Shown here: positions 50,439 to 60,978 of the stretch, piece by piece
Numbering within the stretch: the stretch's first letter is position 1
How the letters are laid out: every line of letters begins with the position of its first letter
DNA from: Cannabis sativa
Lineage: Eukaryota > Streptophyta > Magnoliopsida > Rosales > Cannabaceae
Direction of reading: 5' to 3'
Assembly (NCBI RefSeq): GCF_029168945.1
Contig: NC_083604.1
Span: forward strand, 10,532,812-10,596,811
Length of the DNA: 64,000 nucleotides
Notes under the pieces: model-generated
What the model was told of the DNA's origin: nothing
What the model saw: the letters and a program-made list of their open reading frames with translations, nothing else
The model's database searches: none
Translations under genes and position numbers: made by a program

Positions 50439-50904
50439 CATTAGCAATATCAGATAATTTTTCATAGATTTCAGTTAAGGTTTCATTATCCGACATCCTA
50501 AGCTCATCAAATTTAGTTTGAAGCATGATAAATCTAGAGCGCTTAACATCAGAAGTTCCCTCAAACTGAGTTTGAAGGATCTCCCAAGCTTCCTTGGCAG
50601 AAACACAAGATGATATAAGTTTAATGTAACCTTCACCTACACCGTTAAATATAGCATGCAAGGCTTTGTTATTGTAGGCAGAAAGTTTATCATCTTCAAT
50701 AGACCATTCCAGTTCAGATTTTATAGTAGTATTACCTGAAGAATCTGTCTCAACTAGAAGAGACCAACCTGATAGAACCATCCTCCAAGCTTTCTCATCT
50801 TGAGATTTGATGAAGGCCCTCATTCTAACTTTCCAATAAGGATAGTTAGAATCATTAAACAATGGTGGTCTAGAAATAGAACTTCCTTTTGCAAAAAATG
50901 ACAT
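50439..50904 (-). pseudogene. Element E gag, N-terminal segment
   Basis: This starts at an ATG (50,902-50,904) 60 nt after E's 5' LTR, beginning MSFFAKGSSISRPPLF and containing the W-K motif FNDSNYPYWKVRMRAF of copia UBN2-type Gag. The open frame runs to KLSDIANV and is then interrupted by solo LTR X; the next native residues are at 48,968. It is followed upstream by a PBS and LTR, which supports the start chosen. It is part of a dead element. Confidence 0.9.
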
Positions 50905-50951
50905 TTTAACACAAAAACGTTATAGGACCACACTAAGAGTTTAGTGTCCCG

Positions 50952-50964
50952 CTCTGATACCAAT
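50952..50964 (-). other. Primer binding site of element E
   Basis: The minus strand reads TGGTATCAGAGC, three bases from the LTR end. This is an exact match to the initiator tRNA-Met complement used by copia elements. Confidence 0.85.
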
Positions 50965-51336
50965 TGAAAAACCGTGTTTTTGCAAATATCAGTTATTTAT
51001 AAGAAAATATAAAATTGTAAGCGTTTGCAGAAGCAGAAAGTAATTACGCATACAAAGAAACAAAACAAAGCGTAATATAAAATATTAGCAGAAAAATAAA
51101 TAACTTGACACAAGAGATTGATACGTGGTATCAGTGTTCTCACGAACACTCCTAGTCCACGGGGCCACGCCCAGAGAATGAAATCAATTAATAAAGTATC
51201 AAAATTACAAAGACAATTGACTTAAACAAGTTTAGACTACCTCTAAAGTATTGCCGCAATCCTTTGTAATCCACTTTATGAATCTGACTTCTTGAAACAC
51301 CTTCAAGCCCGAACTCCCTTCGTCTTTGAAGTGTGA

Positions 51337-51442
51337 GTGCTTACTTCCTCCCGAAGTAAGGCTTCAACAAGTCTTCTCCCGAAGACCAAGTGCTTACTTC
51401 CTCCCGAAGTAAGGCTTTATCAAGTCTTCTCCCGAAGACCAA
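51337..51442 (-). repeat. Two 53-bp tandem repeats with hairpins in the E LTR
   Basis: Units 51,337-51,389 and 51,390-51,442 are nearly identical. Each holds two perfect palindromic stems, CTTACTTC/GAAGTAAG and GTCTTC/GAAGAC, both closing a short CCC-containing loop. They lie downstream of the TATA box, so they would be in the transcript. Confidence 0.9.
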
Positions 51443-51626
51443 TCTCTTGTTCAGTCAAGTAGTTCTTCACAACCTCTAGGACAGAGTAAGAACAGAAATA
51501 GACAACTAGAACCTAGATGAACAACTAGGCTCTCACAAAACAAAGAAAAACTCTCTTCTCTCAAATAAGATAAGTGCAAAAAATGAATAATAGAAGAGCT
51601 AGTTCGAATGACTGCTCTCTAGGCTC

Positions 51627-51634
51627 TATTTATA
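51627..51634 (-). promoter_or_regulatory. TATA box of the E LTR
   Basis: The minus strand reads CTATAAATAGAG in the middle of the LTR, the usual place for the retrotransposon core promoter. The U3-R boundary would be about 30 nt downstream. Confidence 0.55.
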
Positions 51635-52097
51635 GAACATAGAAACCTTAGAGACAGTCACAAGTTTGAATCTACAGCTGTACAAAAACTTTCCTAAGAA
51701 AACACGATCTGCTACATCAGATTCGGATGCCGACGCAGCAGATCAGACCAGAAACGGGAAACTTGCTAAAATCGGGTCCAATCCTCTATGAATGCTTGAT
51801 TCCTGCCAAAAACAGATTAGATATTCTGATTGTATCGAGATACAATCGAAATCAATAAGGAAAAGGCAATAATCAAAGTTTCCCTAAAAAAGACAACTTT
51901 CCAAAAGAGAATTGCTTCTCTTTTAAGAAGTTTCCAAACAAAGGAAAGTTCAGCTGAAAAGTGCAACTTTCCTAACAAGGAAAAGAGCAACTACAAACCG
52001 AATAAACAAGGTAAGAATTCGGTTATGAATGCACAAGAATCTTACCATAAAAGGAAAAATTATTTTGTCTACTAACTTCCCAAAAAAGGACTTTACA

Positions 52098-52884
52098 GGT
52101 GGTTTTCTCTGTGGTGAGTTATGCCAGTTTTGGATTCTAGAGCTCGTGTTTGGAATTGGGTTGGTTAATTTTTGTGAAATCTGACATCTAAGGGGGTTGT
52201 TATTGAGAAGTTGTTCCTCTATGCTTTGATTGTGATGGATATAATTTGGAGAGTATGTAATGCCAAGGTACACAATAACTTTCTGAGTAACATTAAACAT
52301 TGTATTGACTCTGTCTCTATTTGTTACGCAGATTATGGGTCTTATTTGTTTGCCTCTTCGAAGGCTGTTAGGCCTCATACTTGTCCCTTTAACCAAATGA
52401 TTGGGTCAAGATCAACTGTGATGTTAAAATTGGATGTGGATCCATGTGCGTAGTGACTTTGGCTAGCGATCACACTGAATCTATTTTGTGGGTGGCTACA
52501 AACATGCTCAACTTCTCTAACCTCCTCATCGGAGAAAAGCGGCTTGTCTGTTAGTCATGGAGACTATCGTTTTATTTCAACACACTTTTGTGATGGTTGA
52601 GAGTAATTCTAAGATAGTTAAAACACTGAAGGGAACCTGCTCCAGTTGGGGGATTGGCAAATACGTGTGTCATTATAAACATTTTTCTACTTTTATGTTA
52701 AGTTGTAATTTTACATTTATTCCTAGAGTTTGTAATTTTGCGGCTCGTAATGTAGTTAAGTAAACTTTTATTAACAATGTAAGGTTGAGCTATTTTCTAT
52801 AATAAAAAATATATTTTGTAATAACTATGAAATCTCTTTAATTTTAATCTATAAATGTTATTTTTAAAAAAGAAAAAAAAAAAT
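52098..52884 (+). pseudogene. LINE 3' end with RNase H-like remnant and A-rich tail
   Basis: Broken frames resemble the zinc-binding/RNase H-like C-terminus of plant non-LTR retrotransposons. LYALIVMDIIWRVCNAKVHN (52,211 onwards) corresponds to the helical region after the zinc motif. The end FTFIPRVCNFAARNVVK followed by a stop at 52,761-52,763 corresponds to the RNase H terminus (F.FI.R..N..A..LAK). A short 3' UTR and an A-rich run (52,867-52,884) follow, as expected for a LINE end. Several stops and shifts show that it is dead. A host gene encoding an RNase H-like domain cannot be fully excluded. Confidence 0.7.
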
Positions 52885-53897
52885 TTAGTGACAAAAAATA
52901 AAGTAATTAAAGGGTAAGAAATAAGAATGTAGGTAAGAAAAGAATCTTTAAACCTTAATATAGTACTACAATATTAAGCACGTTTTATTAATGTTGACTC
53001 TATAAGTCAGCCGACCTGAATAATGAATTAGCTGACCACATACCCAACCTTCCTTCCTTCTAGATTCCGGTACCTAAAAACCCAATAGCCGACACATTTT
53101 CAATTTCATTCCACGTTCATTTTTGTCCAATAATAAAATGATTTTAGTTCTGCCGTCGGCTAAGATTTTGCTCACCAAAGTTGCCTTTGACTTACAATAA
53201 TTTTAAATACGACTATATTAATTTTTCTTTTTTTTCAATGTGTATAATACAAATTTTTAATTCACTGGAAAAAGGATTCAAAGCTAAAGAAGCGACCAAA
53301 GAAAAGGACAAGAACGCAAGCTTCCACGAAATTGAATAAAATAAAAAAAAATATATATATATTAATAATATTAGTAGTATAAAGTAGTTAATATACATGT
53401 GATTGTGTGGGCTCCCCTGTAATTAGTAATAATGTACTCTTACAAATAAATAAAGAAAATAATATATGATAGGAAATAAGAGTAGACAGACAGCAATTTA
53501 ATTGCCCAAAAAAAGAGAGAAAAAATTACAAGCAAACAAAGGTACGTTAGAAGAGCCATTACTAAAACGTGAAACTGAACCACTACGCAAGTCCCTACTT
53601 CCCTTCAATATAATTTCTAGTAGTAATAAGTAGGTACTGTACTCTTTCATGAAAAGGAGGAAAAAGGCAACCTGCTTCAACTCCTTTAAAAAAGAAAACG
53701 AGTAAAATACTATTTATGTATATATATAATTAACTAATTATTTCAAGACAATTAGCTATAGTCATATATATGCTAATGTCTTGAATTATGTTATATATTA
53801 TATATATATATATTTATCAGCTTCTTCTTTCGGTATTTTAGTCGATTTCTTTGCCTTTGTGAAGAAGTCATATGAGTCACAACGCGTTTTTGACGCT
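52885..53897. other. Intergenic, downstream of the JAZ gene
   Basis: AT-rich sequence without a supported gene. The part next to 53,898 should hold the JAZ 3' UTR and polyadenylation signals. AT runs occur at about 53,350-53,362 and 53,795-53,812. Short frames at 53,213-53,398 and 53,498-53,680 have no recognisable features. Confidence 0.6.
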
Positions 53898-55576
53898 TTA
53901 ATTATCGCACATGTACGGTGATACTGATGTTAACCTGTAAATAAAACATATTTTTCAATTAAATCAATTTTATAATTAACATAAATACCCATGTTTTTGT
54001 ACTGTTTTCTAGTCTCTTTTATTAAAAACAAACAAATAATCTGATTTCACTGAGAAAAACATTTGTCAATGAAAATATTTTCTTCTTGAATATATCTGTA
54101 AATGTTTTCTTTTATAAAAATATACGACATTTAAATTTCATATTTCGTATATATTTATCATATTGTTTTTTTGTTTTATTCATCATTTGAAATCCAACCT
54201 TCAAAGAAAATGTATACGAATTTAAATGCTGTTACTTTTAAAACTTACACTCTAGAGTTTTTTTTTTTTTTAATCAAGAGTTATAAAAAAAAAATGAAAA
54301 AGAAAACTACATTATTAAACTAATAAAATATAGAGTATTATCCTAAAAAGTAAAAACCCCGAAAAATAGTCACACGTTTTGCTAAAAAATCGTGTAACTA
54401 GGTAACCAACAATCTCAAAAAGAAAATCGTCTGCCTCGCTTACTGATCAGATCATGATCTCATACAGTTCTACCACGCAATCTAACTACATTCTATAATT
54501 ATAATTTTTTTTTAAAAAAAAATAAATAATTCAGTTTAAAATGGTAATTAGAAAACATTACACCATTCTTCCTATTTATTTCCCTGAGGAAAAAAAAACG
54601 AGGAAAATATTTTACTATAAATGAGGGGATGCATACCTTTCTTTGCGTTTTTCCAAAAATCTCTGCAACGATTTCCGACGTGCAATCGGCAGATCTGTAA
54701 ACAATTAAATAAATAAATATTCAAAATATATTAATTTTAGGATTGATATGAATTTGTGAAAATGATAATCGTTTTACCTCCATTGAGAGGATCAAGGAGG
54801 TGTGTTTGGTCGTTTGAAAGAGGTGGTGTTGGATTCGGATCAACTGTGGTTGATTCAATAACATTGTTGCTTCCTTCTATGGCAATCTTTAGAATGTTCT
54901 CAGCCTATTCAGTCATTTTTTTTTTGTTTTATTAAATTCTAATCAATGAATTGTTCTACAAATAAATTCAAATCTTGAATATCAAAATGATTTGCAAAAG
55001 TAACTTATATATAAAATAGACTAACCTTATCTCGAGGAACATCGAAAACAGAGACGCTTCCGTTATAGAAAATAGTTAATGGAGTTGTTTCAGGAAGGTT
55101 CTCAGAAGTTGCCCTGTTAAAGGATCATTCACTTTTTAATCGTTTGAACAATAGATATAACAGACTTCAAAGAAAATGAACGGTCGAATGAATACCTGGA
55201 AGCGTTAGGCACAAAAACAGGCAAAACAGGAAATAGTGTCTTATCCGATTTGGGGCTAGAAGGAACCGAAAACGATTTCTTCGAGTCTTCAAACGGAACG
55301 CCATTAATGTCTAATTTCCGGTTCCCAATCACAGATTTCAGAACCTCAGGGTTAATCTTCGAAATGGCGCTTTGAAAACCTGAAATCATTCTAAAAATAA
55401 TAGTTAAAGAAAAAAAGAGGGGCTAGAGAAAAGTGGTGAAGAAGATAAAGAGGAGGAGATAGTGAGTGACCTCGAAAGCTTCGTTGGCGATGGAGGAACT
55501 TCTGGAACTGAGATATGGAAGAGGACTGATCCCTCTCGATGCCGAAGAAATCGAGCTCGACGGTAGCCCTGGCCAT
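53898..55576 (-). CDS. JAZ10-like: JAZ/TIFY jasmonate repressor, JAZ10-like
   Basis: Six coding exons joined on the minus strand: 55,471-55,576, 55,196-55,379, 55,026-55,113, 54,778-54,904, 54,637-54,694 and 53,898-53,934. All introns are GT...AG and phases match. The product is 199 residues (Arabidopsis JAZ10 has about 197). Residues 1-60 hold ATVELDFFGIE and FQKFLHRQRSFRGFQSAISK, like the JAZ10 MYC-binding N-terminus. The TIFY motif LTIFYNGSVSVF is at about 109-120; the Jas motif LPIARRKSLQRFLEKRKER at about 170-188; the tail reads LTSVSPY. JAZ proteins repress MYC2-type factors in the nucleus and recruit NINJA/TOPLESS through TIFY; COI1 with JA-Ile binds Jas and triggers degradation. The 702-bp Jas intron (53,935-54,636), if retained, gives a shortened end, ERYASPHL-stop (54,615). 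The intron-1 donor GTCACT is weak. No frame damage is seen, so the gene is probably functional. Confidence 0.93.
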
Positions 55577-55835
55577 GGCGGATACGAAGAAATATAGAAA
55601 AGTATAATATTAGACGTTGAAATGAGAAGGCGGGAGGGAGATGGAGGGGGGAAGAGAAGAGAGGTATAAATTAGAGAAAGGAATGAAGAAAGTGGAAGCA
55701 CGAGATACATATGATGTGATGGTACAAATCAAGAGTGGTAAGGCCCACCCTAATTACTATGATCCCCAACTCACACGACTTCCACGAGCTCTCATTACAA
55801 CACAACACCACATCAACTTATTTTATTTATAATTA
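55577..55835 (-). promoter_or_regulatory. JAZ 5' UTR and candidate TATA box
   Basis: Upstream of the ATG the minus strand is pyrimidine-rich (55,622-55,680, CT runs), typical of a plant 5' UTR. A TATAAATA box lies at about 55,824-55,831, about 250 nt before the ATG. No perfect CACGTG G-box, the usual MYC2 site in JAZ promoters, is seen in the first few hundred bases. Confidence 0.4.
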
Positions 55836-56663
55836 ATTTATTAATTAATAATTAATAATAATAATCATGGTTGTTGGTCTTGGTCACACTTAGCTAACTT
55901 TTTTATTTTATTTTTCTTTTTTGGCATGTTTTTGTTTATCACTAAAATACATTAGCATAACATAATCATATATATTTAATATCAATGGTTTGCATTAACA
56001 TTTTATAATTATTGTCAATCTCCTCGTAATCATATTTCACTTTTCAATTTGTATATAATCTTCATCAAATCCAATCTATACTATTTTGCTAGTAGTATAT
56101 GTTATATTATTTATAAATAGGAGTATTTATATAATTTGCTTGTTCCAAATTTCAACTAATTTGGACCAAACCATTTGAGACTGGACTAAATGATTCTAGT
56201 GTGAATGATTTGATCAATCCGGTTATCGTTTTAAATTCTCTGGTTAGGTCACGGTTTTAAAAATTTAAGTAGCAGTTCAAAGCAAATCAATCCGAATAAT
56301 TATTATATATATAACTAATATTTTTTTTGGACGAAATGTTGATATTTAGGAACAACTTTAGCTAAAATATTGATAATGAGTTTATATTATTATGATAATA
56401 ATTTTTTATTGTTATTTATGTATTATAAACTTATTAAAAGTAAAAAAAAAACCAAAAAAATAAAAAATTATTGTCGAAAAAAAAATAGAACAACTACGAA
56501 ATACAAATTATAGTTCGAACGAAAAGTGGTTTGGTTTCATTTAATTTGTCTCGATTTTGTTTAAAATTTTTAAAAAACTGTAATACTTGTTTGGTTTAAA
56601 AAAAATTAAAAATCCGGACAAAACCAATCCGTGAACACCTCTAACATAATATAATATATAAAT
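55836..56663. other. Intergenic, upstream of the JAZ gene
   Basis: AT-rich sequence with no gene. Pieces near 56,160-56,300 and 56,510-56,645 (ATCCGGTTATCGTTTTAAAT; CCAATCCGTGAACACCTCT) look like decayed ends of a hAT-like non-autonomous transposon of the plant GGTGTTCACGGATTGG type, but I cannot define its limits. Confidence 0.45.
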
Positions 56664-57040
56664 AGGTAAATAGTGGCATAAGTACCTAAAGTTTTAAATT
56701 TGTAAGCGGCATAAACCCAATGTTTATTTTTAGCGGCATAAGTATCCAATGTTTGTAAAACTGTAATTTTCCTCCAGTTTTGTCAATACAGACTCTGTTT
56801 TGAATATATTAAAGGAACATTTCGAAGTAACTGATACTACATATTTATGTCTAGACCCAGTAATCAAGAATTTGGACCTTATATGTAGCCTGTTTAAAAA
56901 AATAATAGAGCTTGTACTGACAAAATTAGAGAAAATTTACAGTTTTACAAACATTTGGTATTTATGTCGCTAAAAATAAATATTGAGATTATGCCACTTA
57001 CAAACTTAAAACTTTGGGTACTTATGCCACTATTTACCCT
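56664..57040. mobile_element. MITE M1 with about 120-bp inverted repeats
   Basis: 377 bp whose two halves are inverted copies. The left arm starts AGGTAAATAGTGGCATAAGTACC. The right arm, read in reverse, starts AGGGTAAATAGTGGCATAAG and stays similar for about 120 bp. It is flanked by an exact 8-bp duplication ATATAAAT (56,656-56,663 and 57,041-57,048). There is no ORF, so this is a non-autonomous DNA transposon. Long inverted repeats suggest a Mutator-like origin; an 8-bp duplication also allows hAT. Confidence 0.85.
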
Positions 57041-57964
57041 ATATAAATTAAATATGTGTAATAGATTAATAATATGCAATATATGATAATATATATTAGC
57101 TGTGATTATTTTGTAACTTATGGAGAGTTACTTGTTACTATGAGTAACTTCTACAATTATCATCAATATTAAGTGTGTAAGAAAGTGGTACACATCTTAA
57201 TTTAAAATTCTTATATAGAAGATAGTGTGTGTGCATAGTTACATTTGAGTCTATAACATCCATGGGGTTATGAGTTTGAATTTCAAATGGTGATATTCTA
57301 AACACAATATAAAAATGTTTATGGTGCTCATATTAAGAGGAGAAGTTTTCTATAAAAAAAAAAATATTTTGCTAAACAATCCTAAGGCTTAATAATTTCT
57401 AAAGTTATTTCCTAAAGAGTTCCCATGGTGTTTAGAAATAAGCGAAATAAACTTTTGAACAAATTCTTTATATTATATATAAGTTACACATTACATGTGT
57501 TGTAATTTCTCTTCTACATTTTTTATATATAATATATGTAATATATATTGTGTATATATATCGTATACATTTAGATAATCAATCTTTTAATCCTTATATT
57601 ATTTTTACAATTATAATATATCTTAATTTATTTTTCATTCATATATAAAATTAATCTCTAGCAATGTATCTAACTTGCGCTCTATTTCTATTTCAAAACA
57701 AATAGTTTTTATATCTAAATTTTAGGCTGTCAACTGATTTTGATTTTCCGCAGAAAAAAAAAACAAAAAACTGATTTTGATTATTTATAACAAAATTAAT
57801 ATATAATCAAATAACAAACAACTTAAATATTATTATTTTAAATTTTATATTTTGTAAAATTTATTGATTACACTTTCTATTCTATTATATACGAAATAAG
57901 ATTTTATATTTTTTAAAATGGTACAAAATAATATTCTAAACTCAATTTTCATCAATTTTTTTAA
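57041..57964. other. Intergenic AT-rich sequence
   Basis: No gene or clear repeat is seen. There are many short A/T tracts and TATATA runs near 57,530-57,560. Confidence 0.6.
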
Positions 57965-58291
57965 GGCTAATAGGATTTTTACCCCTTGAACTTTGACATA
58001 TACTAAATTATATCCCCTAACTTTTCAGGTAGTTGAAAATTCACTAAACTATTGAGATTATTGAATTCAAAGACTTTTGTCCAATTAGTTTGACGTGAAT
58101 GAAAGCTCAAAAGACACGATTTAGTACATATAAACAATCGTCGTACGTGTTAATAAAATTGAATAGAATTAGACAAAAGTCCTTGAATCTAACAGTCTTA
58201 ATAGTTTAGAGAGAATTTTTGACAGTTTGAAAATTTAAAGGGCATAATTTTATATATGTCAAAGTTTAAGAGACAAAAATCATAATTAGCC
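57965..58291. mobile_element. MITE M2 with long inverted repeats
   Basis: 327 bp made of two inverted arms. The left begins GGCTAATAGGATTTTTACCCC. The right, read in reverse, begins GGCTAATTATGATTTTTGTC and continues in parallel (CTTTGACATATA..AAATTAT, AAACTATT.AGA, AGACTTTTGTC.AATT). No target-site duplication is evident, so it is older than M1 or the limits are slightly off. No coding capacity. Confidence 0.75.
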
Positions 58292-59274
58292 AAATATAAC
58301 CAAATTGAAGCCAATTTTAAATTATCATTTAATAAAACAAATGATTTAATTAATAACTTTTGCAAAAATATGTTTATTTTTAAAAATTTATCATTATTAA
58401 TTTATAAATTTTTAATTTGTAGTCAATATTTACCGATCGTTTGTAAATAATTTTATTATATTTCTCAGATTTATTTACATATATATCAAGTTTATATTGG
58501 ATTGGAACTATCACACTTAACATCAAATTACATCTAATCCAGTGTAGATTAGAGTTTAACATTTTTAATCTAAATCTAATCTGTGTACGTATATGAGAAT
58601 GTTCAAACTCTTATGAAACTATTATAAATAATATATATAATATAGCAAAGAAGAAGTTGTAAATGTAAATGTAGATTAAGAGAGAAAGTGAGAATGAGAA
58701 TTTTTGACAAATTTATTTTAATGTAGTGATTTTTTATTTATACAAAAATATAATTAAAAAAATAAGAAACTAAATCAATAAAATAAAGTGAAATATAATT
58801 AAATATTTATGGTGATAGTAAATTTATGTGATTTGGACATTCATAATAATATTTTATAATACTCTCATTTGAATGTGCATAATAACTTTCTTATTCAAAA
58901 TTTTGTCAAAAATATTAATAGGACAAAAACTTGATCAAGAGAAAAGCAGTAGGGTGTGTATTGACTTCCCCTCATTATGACATTCGTAGAGATCTTCTAA
59001 AATGTTGATATTTGTAATGATTTTGTTGAAATCAAATTTGTTTAACATGATTACCATTGTTTTTGAAAATTATGAGTTTATATCTATCTCGTTTAGTGTA
59101 CTTTCATTTTAGTTGAGTGATGCAAGAATTTTCTTAGAGCACTGGTTGTATTTAGTACTTTTTTATTGGGTATTAATCTACATGTTTCCTGTAAATATTG
59201 TGTTAGTAATCTCAGTCGCACACATTTTTTACTTGTTTTATGAATTGCAAGTTTCTCAACATGATTTAAGGTTA
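58292..59274. other. Intergenic AT-rich sequence
   Basis: No supported gene. The short opposing frames at 59,093-59,376 have no recognisable features and overlap a repeat. Confidence 0.55.
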
Positions 59275-59457
59275 CATCGTTACAAACCTTATCAGGATAA
59301 CCCAACGAGACAAAATCTCAACCAAGAAAAAAAAAGTACAATACATTTATATCTCATCTTCATACAATATTCATAATTATGTGCAAGATGCCTCGTTAAA
59401 AATCTTGTTAGAAAAATTCAGTGGAACAAAACCTGAGCTAAAAAAAACGAGTGCAAC
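59275..59457 (+). repeat. Two diverged copies of a plant repeat motif
   Basis: Copy 1 (about 59,275-59,340) and copy 2 (about 59,390-59,457) share the order TCGTTA.AAA.CTT, A..AAAA.CCA, G.GACAAAA, CTCAACCAAG and AGTGCAAC-like ends. Similar strings (CCTCGTTAAAAACCTT, GGGACAAAACCT) are frequent in plant dispersed repeats. The family is not identified. Confidence 0.45.
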
Positions 59458-59611
59458 ATGAATATGTCCCTACCTCATGCACATATAATACATAATTATT
59501 TTAGTGATAATATATCTCATAGATAATTATTCTTATATCATCACTTTAAAATATCATCATATCTTATCAATGAACACATATTTACATAACTAGAGTATAT
59601 GTTTGGACTTA

Positions 59612-60255
59612 AGGGTGTTCATAAAATATCTAATCCAATTCAATTCACACGATTCAACCCAATCCAATTTGCAAAATACGGATATTCACACTTGTGCGGA
59701 TTGGATGTTGATTGACATGTAAAAGTAATCAATCCAATCCAATCCATACATATTTATATATAATTTAAAAAAATTATATATATACAACTAATATTTTAAT
59801 GTAAAAAATAGTAATTTAAAAATTTAATACATATGATACAAATATATTTTAAAACTTAATAGATCAAATGTATATTCTATTCTTATATATAAGAAAAATA
59901 TAGTTTAAAATAAAATTAAACAATTTCTTTCTATATTTATTTTTTTCTTCCTTCGAATTTCTTATTTTTTATTTCATTTATTTTATTATGTTGTTAGAGA
60001 CATAAGACAATAATAATTTATTTTATTTTGTTGTCAGTTATGTAAAAAATAATTTTTTTATAGACATTAAGTAATTCAATATTATAAACTAACCAATCTA
60101 AAATAACTGATCTAATCTGCACTTTTGCAGATTGAATTGGAGTGGATTTGAGCTATGATGCAGATTGGATTGGATCCAAAATATAAAATCCGCATTTAAT
60201 ACGGATCAAATGCACTATAAGCTAAATAATGTGGATTGGATTAGGTGAACACCCT
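59612..60255. mobile_element. hAT-like non-autonomous element M3
   Basis: The ends are inverted: AGGGTGTTCA...TAATCCAAT on the left and ATTGGATTA..TGAACACCCT on the right, with further repeats of AATCCAATCC inside. This is the common plant GGGTGTTCA-type end. No ORF is present, and no clear 8-bp duplication was found. Confidence 0.65.
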
Positions 60256-60388
60256 CTAAATTATGGGGAATATATGAGAGGTTCATGAAATATTAATATT
60301 TATCTAATTTATTAAATCATTCACGTGTGTGTATAACATTGTTCATAACCCAAAGTTTAAAAAATTTAAGTAAATATTAACATAACAC

Positions 60389-60421
<33 letters not shown>
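60389..60421 (+). repeat. (AAT)11 microsatellite
   Basis: Eleven uninterrupted AAT units. Confidence 0.95.
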
Positions 60422-60978
60422 TTTTATTCGTGATAATGATGGTACGTGAAGACCATATATTTATTCTATTCTTATTGTATGTGATTTTAATTTCTATATT
60501 AAATAATCATATGTCTACAATTCTCAATGCAAAGAAGTACTTTCAGGACTTCTCTACTAATAATTTAATTTATGAACAAACTTTATATATTTAATATTTT
60601 TCATTATACAAAATGAAATAAAAATTTGTTCTTCACTTTTTTATAAATATATTAAAAAACTCTTCAAGAGCCTTCTACAATGTACAATTTATGAATTTAT
60701 ATTGCACAGACAATCATATACATGTATTTTTATTAATAATTCAATTACAAAATATTAGGAGCTTCAGATAAATAATTTTTGTTGCAACACTTATGTGAGA
60801 CATATAAATGATTACAAAAATATATATTCCAGACTATAATCGAATCATGATTATATTTCTCTATAACTCTTATTTTAATCAATCTTATGTCTATGTAAAA
60901 TTTGTACAACAATTAATTTTGTGTACAAATATACACATTTGCAAATTTCTCATTAAAATTCTATTTTCACTACAAATA
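60422..60978. other. Intergenic AT-rich sequence
   Basis: No gene is seen. The 5 bases AAATA at 60,974-60,978 are the left duplication of the solo LTR that follows. Confidence 0.6.

Larger units (their letters stand above)
50965..52097 (-). repeat. Element E 5' LTR
   Basis: The LTR runs from the PBS side (plus strand TGAAAAACCGTG...) to about 52,097 (CTTTACA), giving about 1.13 kb, within the usual Sirevirus range. The outer end is inferred from a terminal TG on the minus strand and the start of LINE-like sequence, because no second LTR copy is available to fix it. It contains a TATA box and a tandem hairpin repeat. The frame at 51,830-52,075 is a by-product. Confidence 0.65.

Noticed and set aside
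51830..52075. 81-codon Lys-rich frame
   Set aside because: Lies in the outer part of the E LTR and has no features of a protein family.
55129..55389. Separate small gene starting MISGFQSAISK
   Set aside because: The ATG lies in intron 1; the sequence from FQSAISK on is exon 2 of the JAZ gene, joined in frame to exon 1.
55785..55790. CACGAG near the JAZ start as a MYC2 site
   Set aside because: Not a perfect G-box, and it lies downstream of the candidate TATA box, within the likely 5' UTR.
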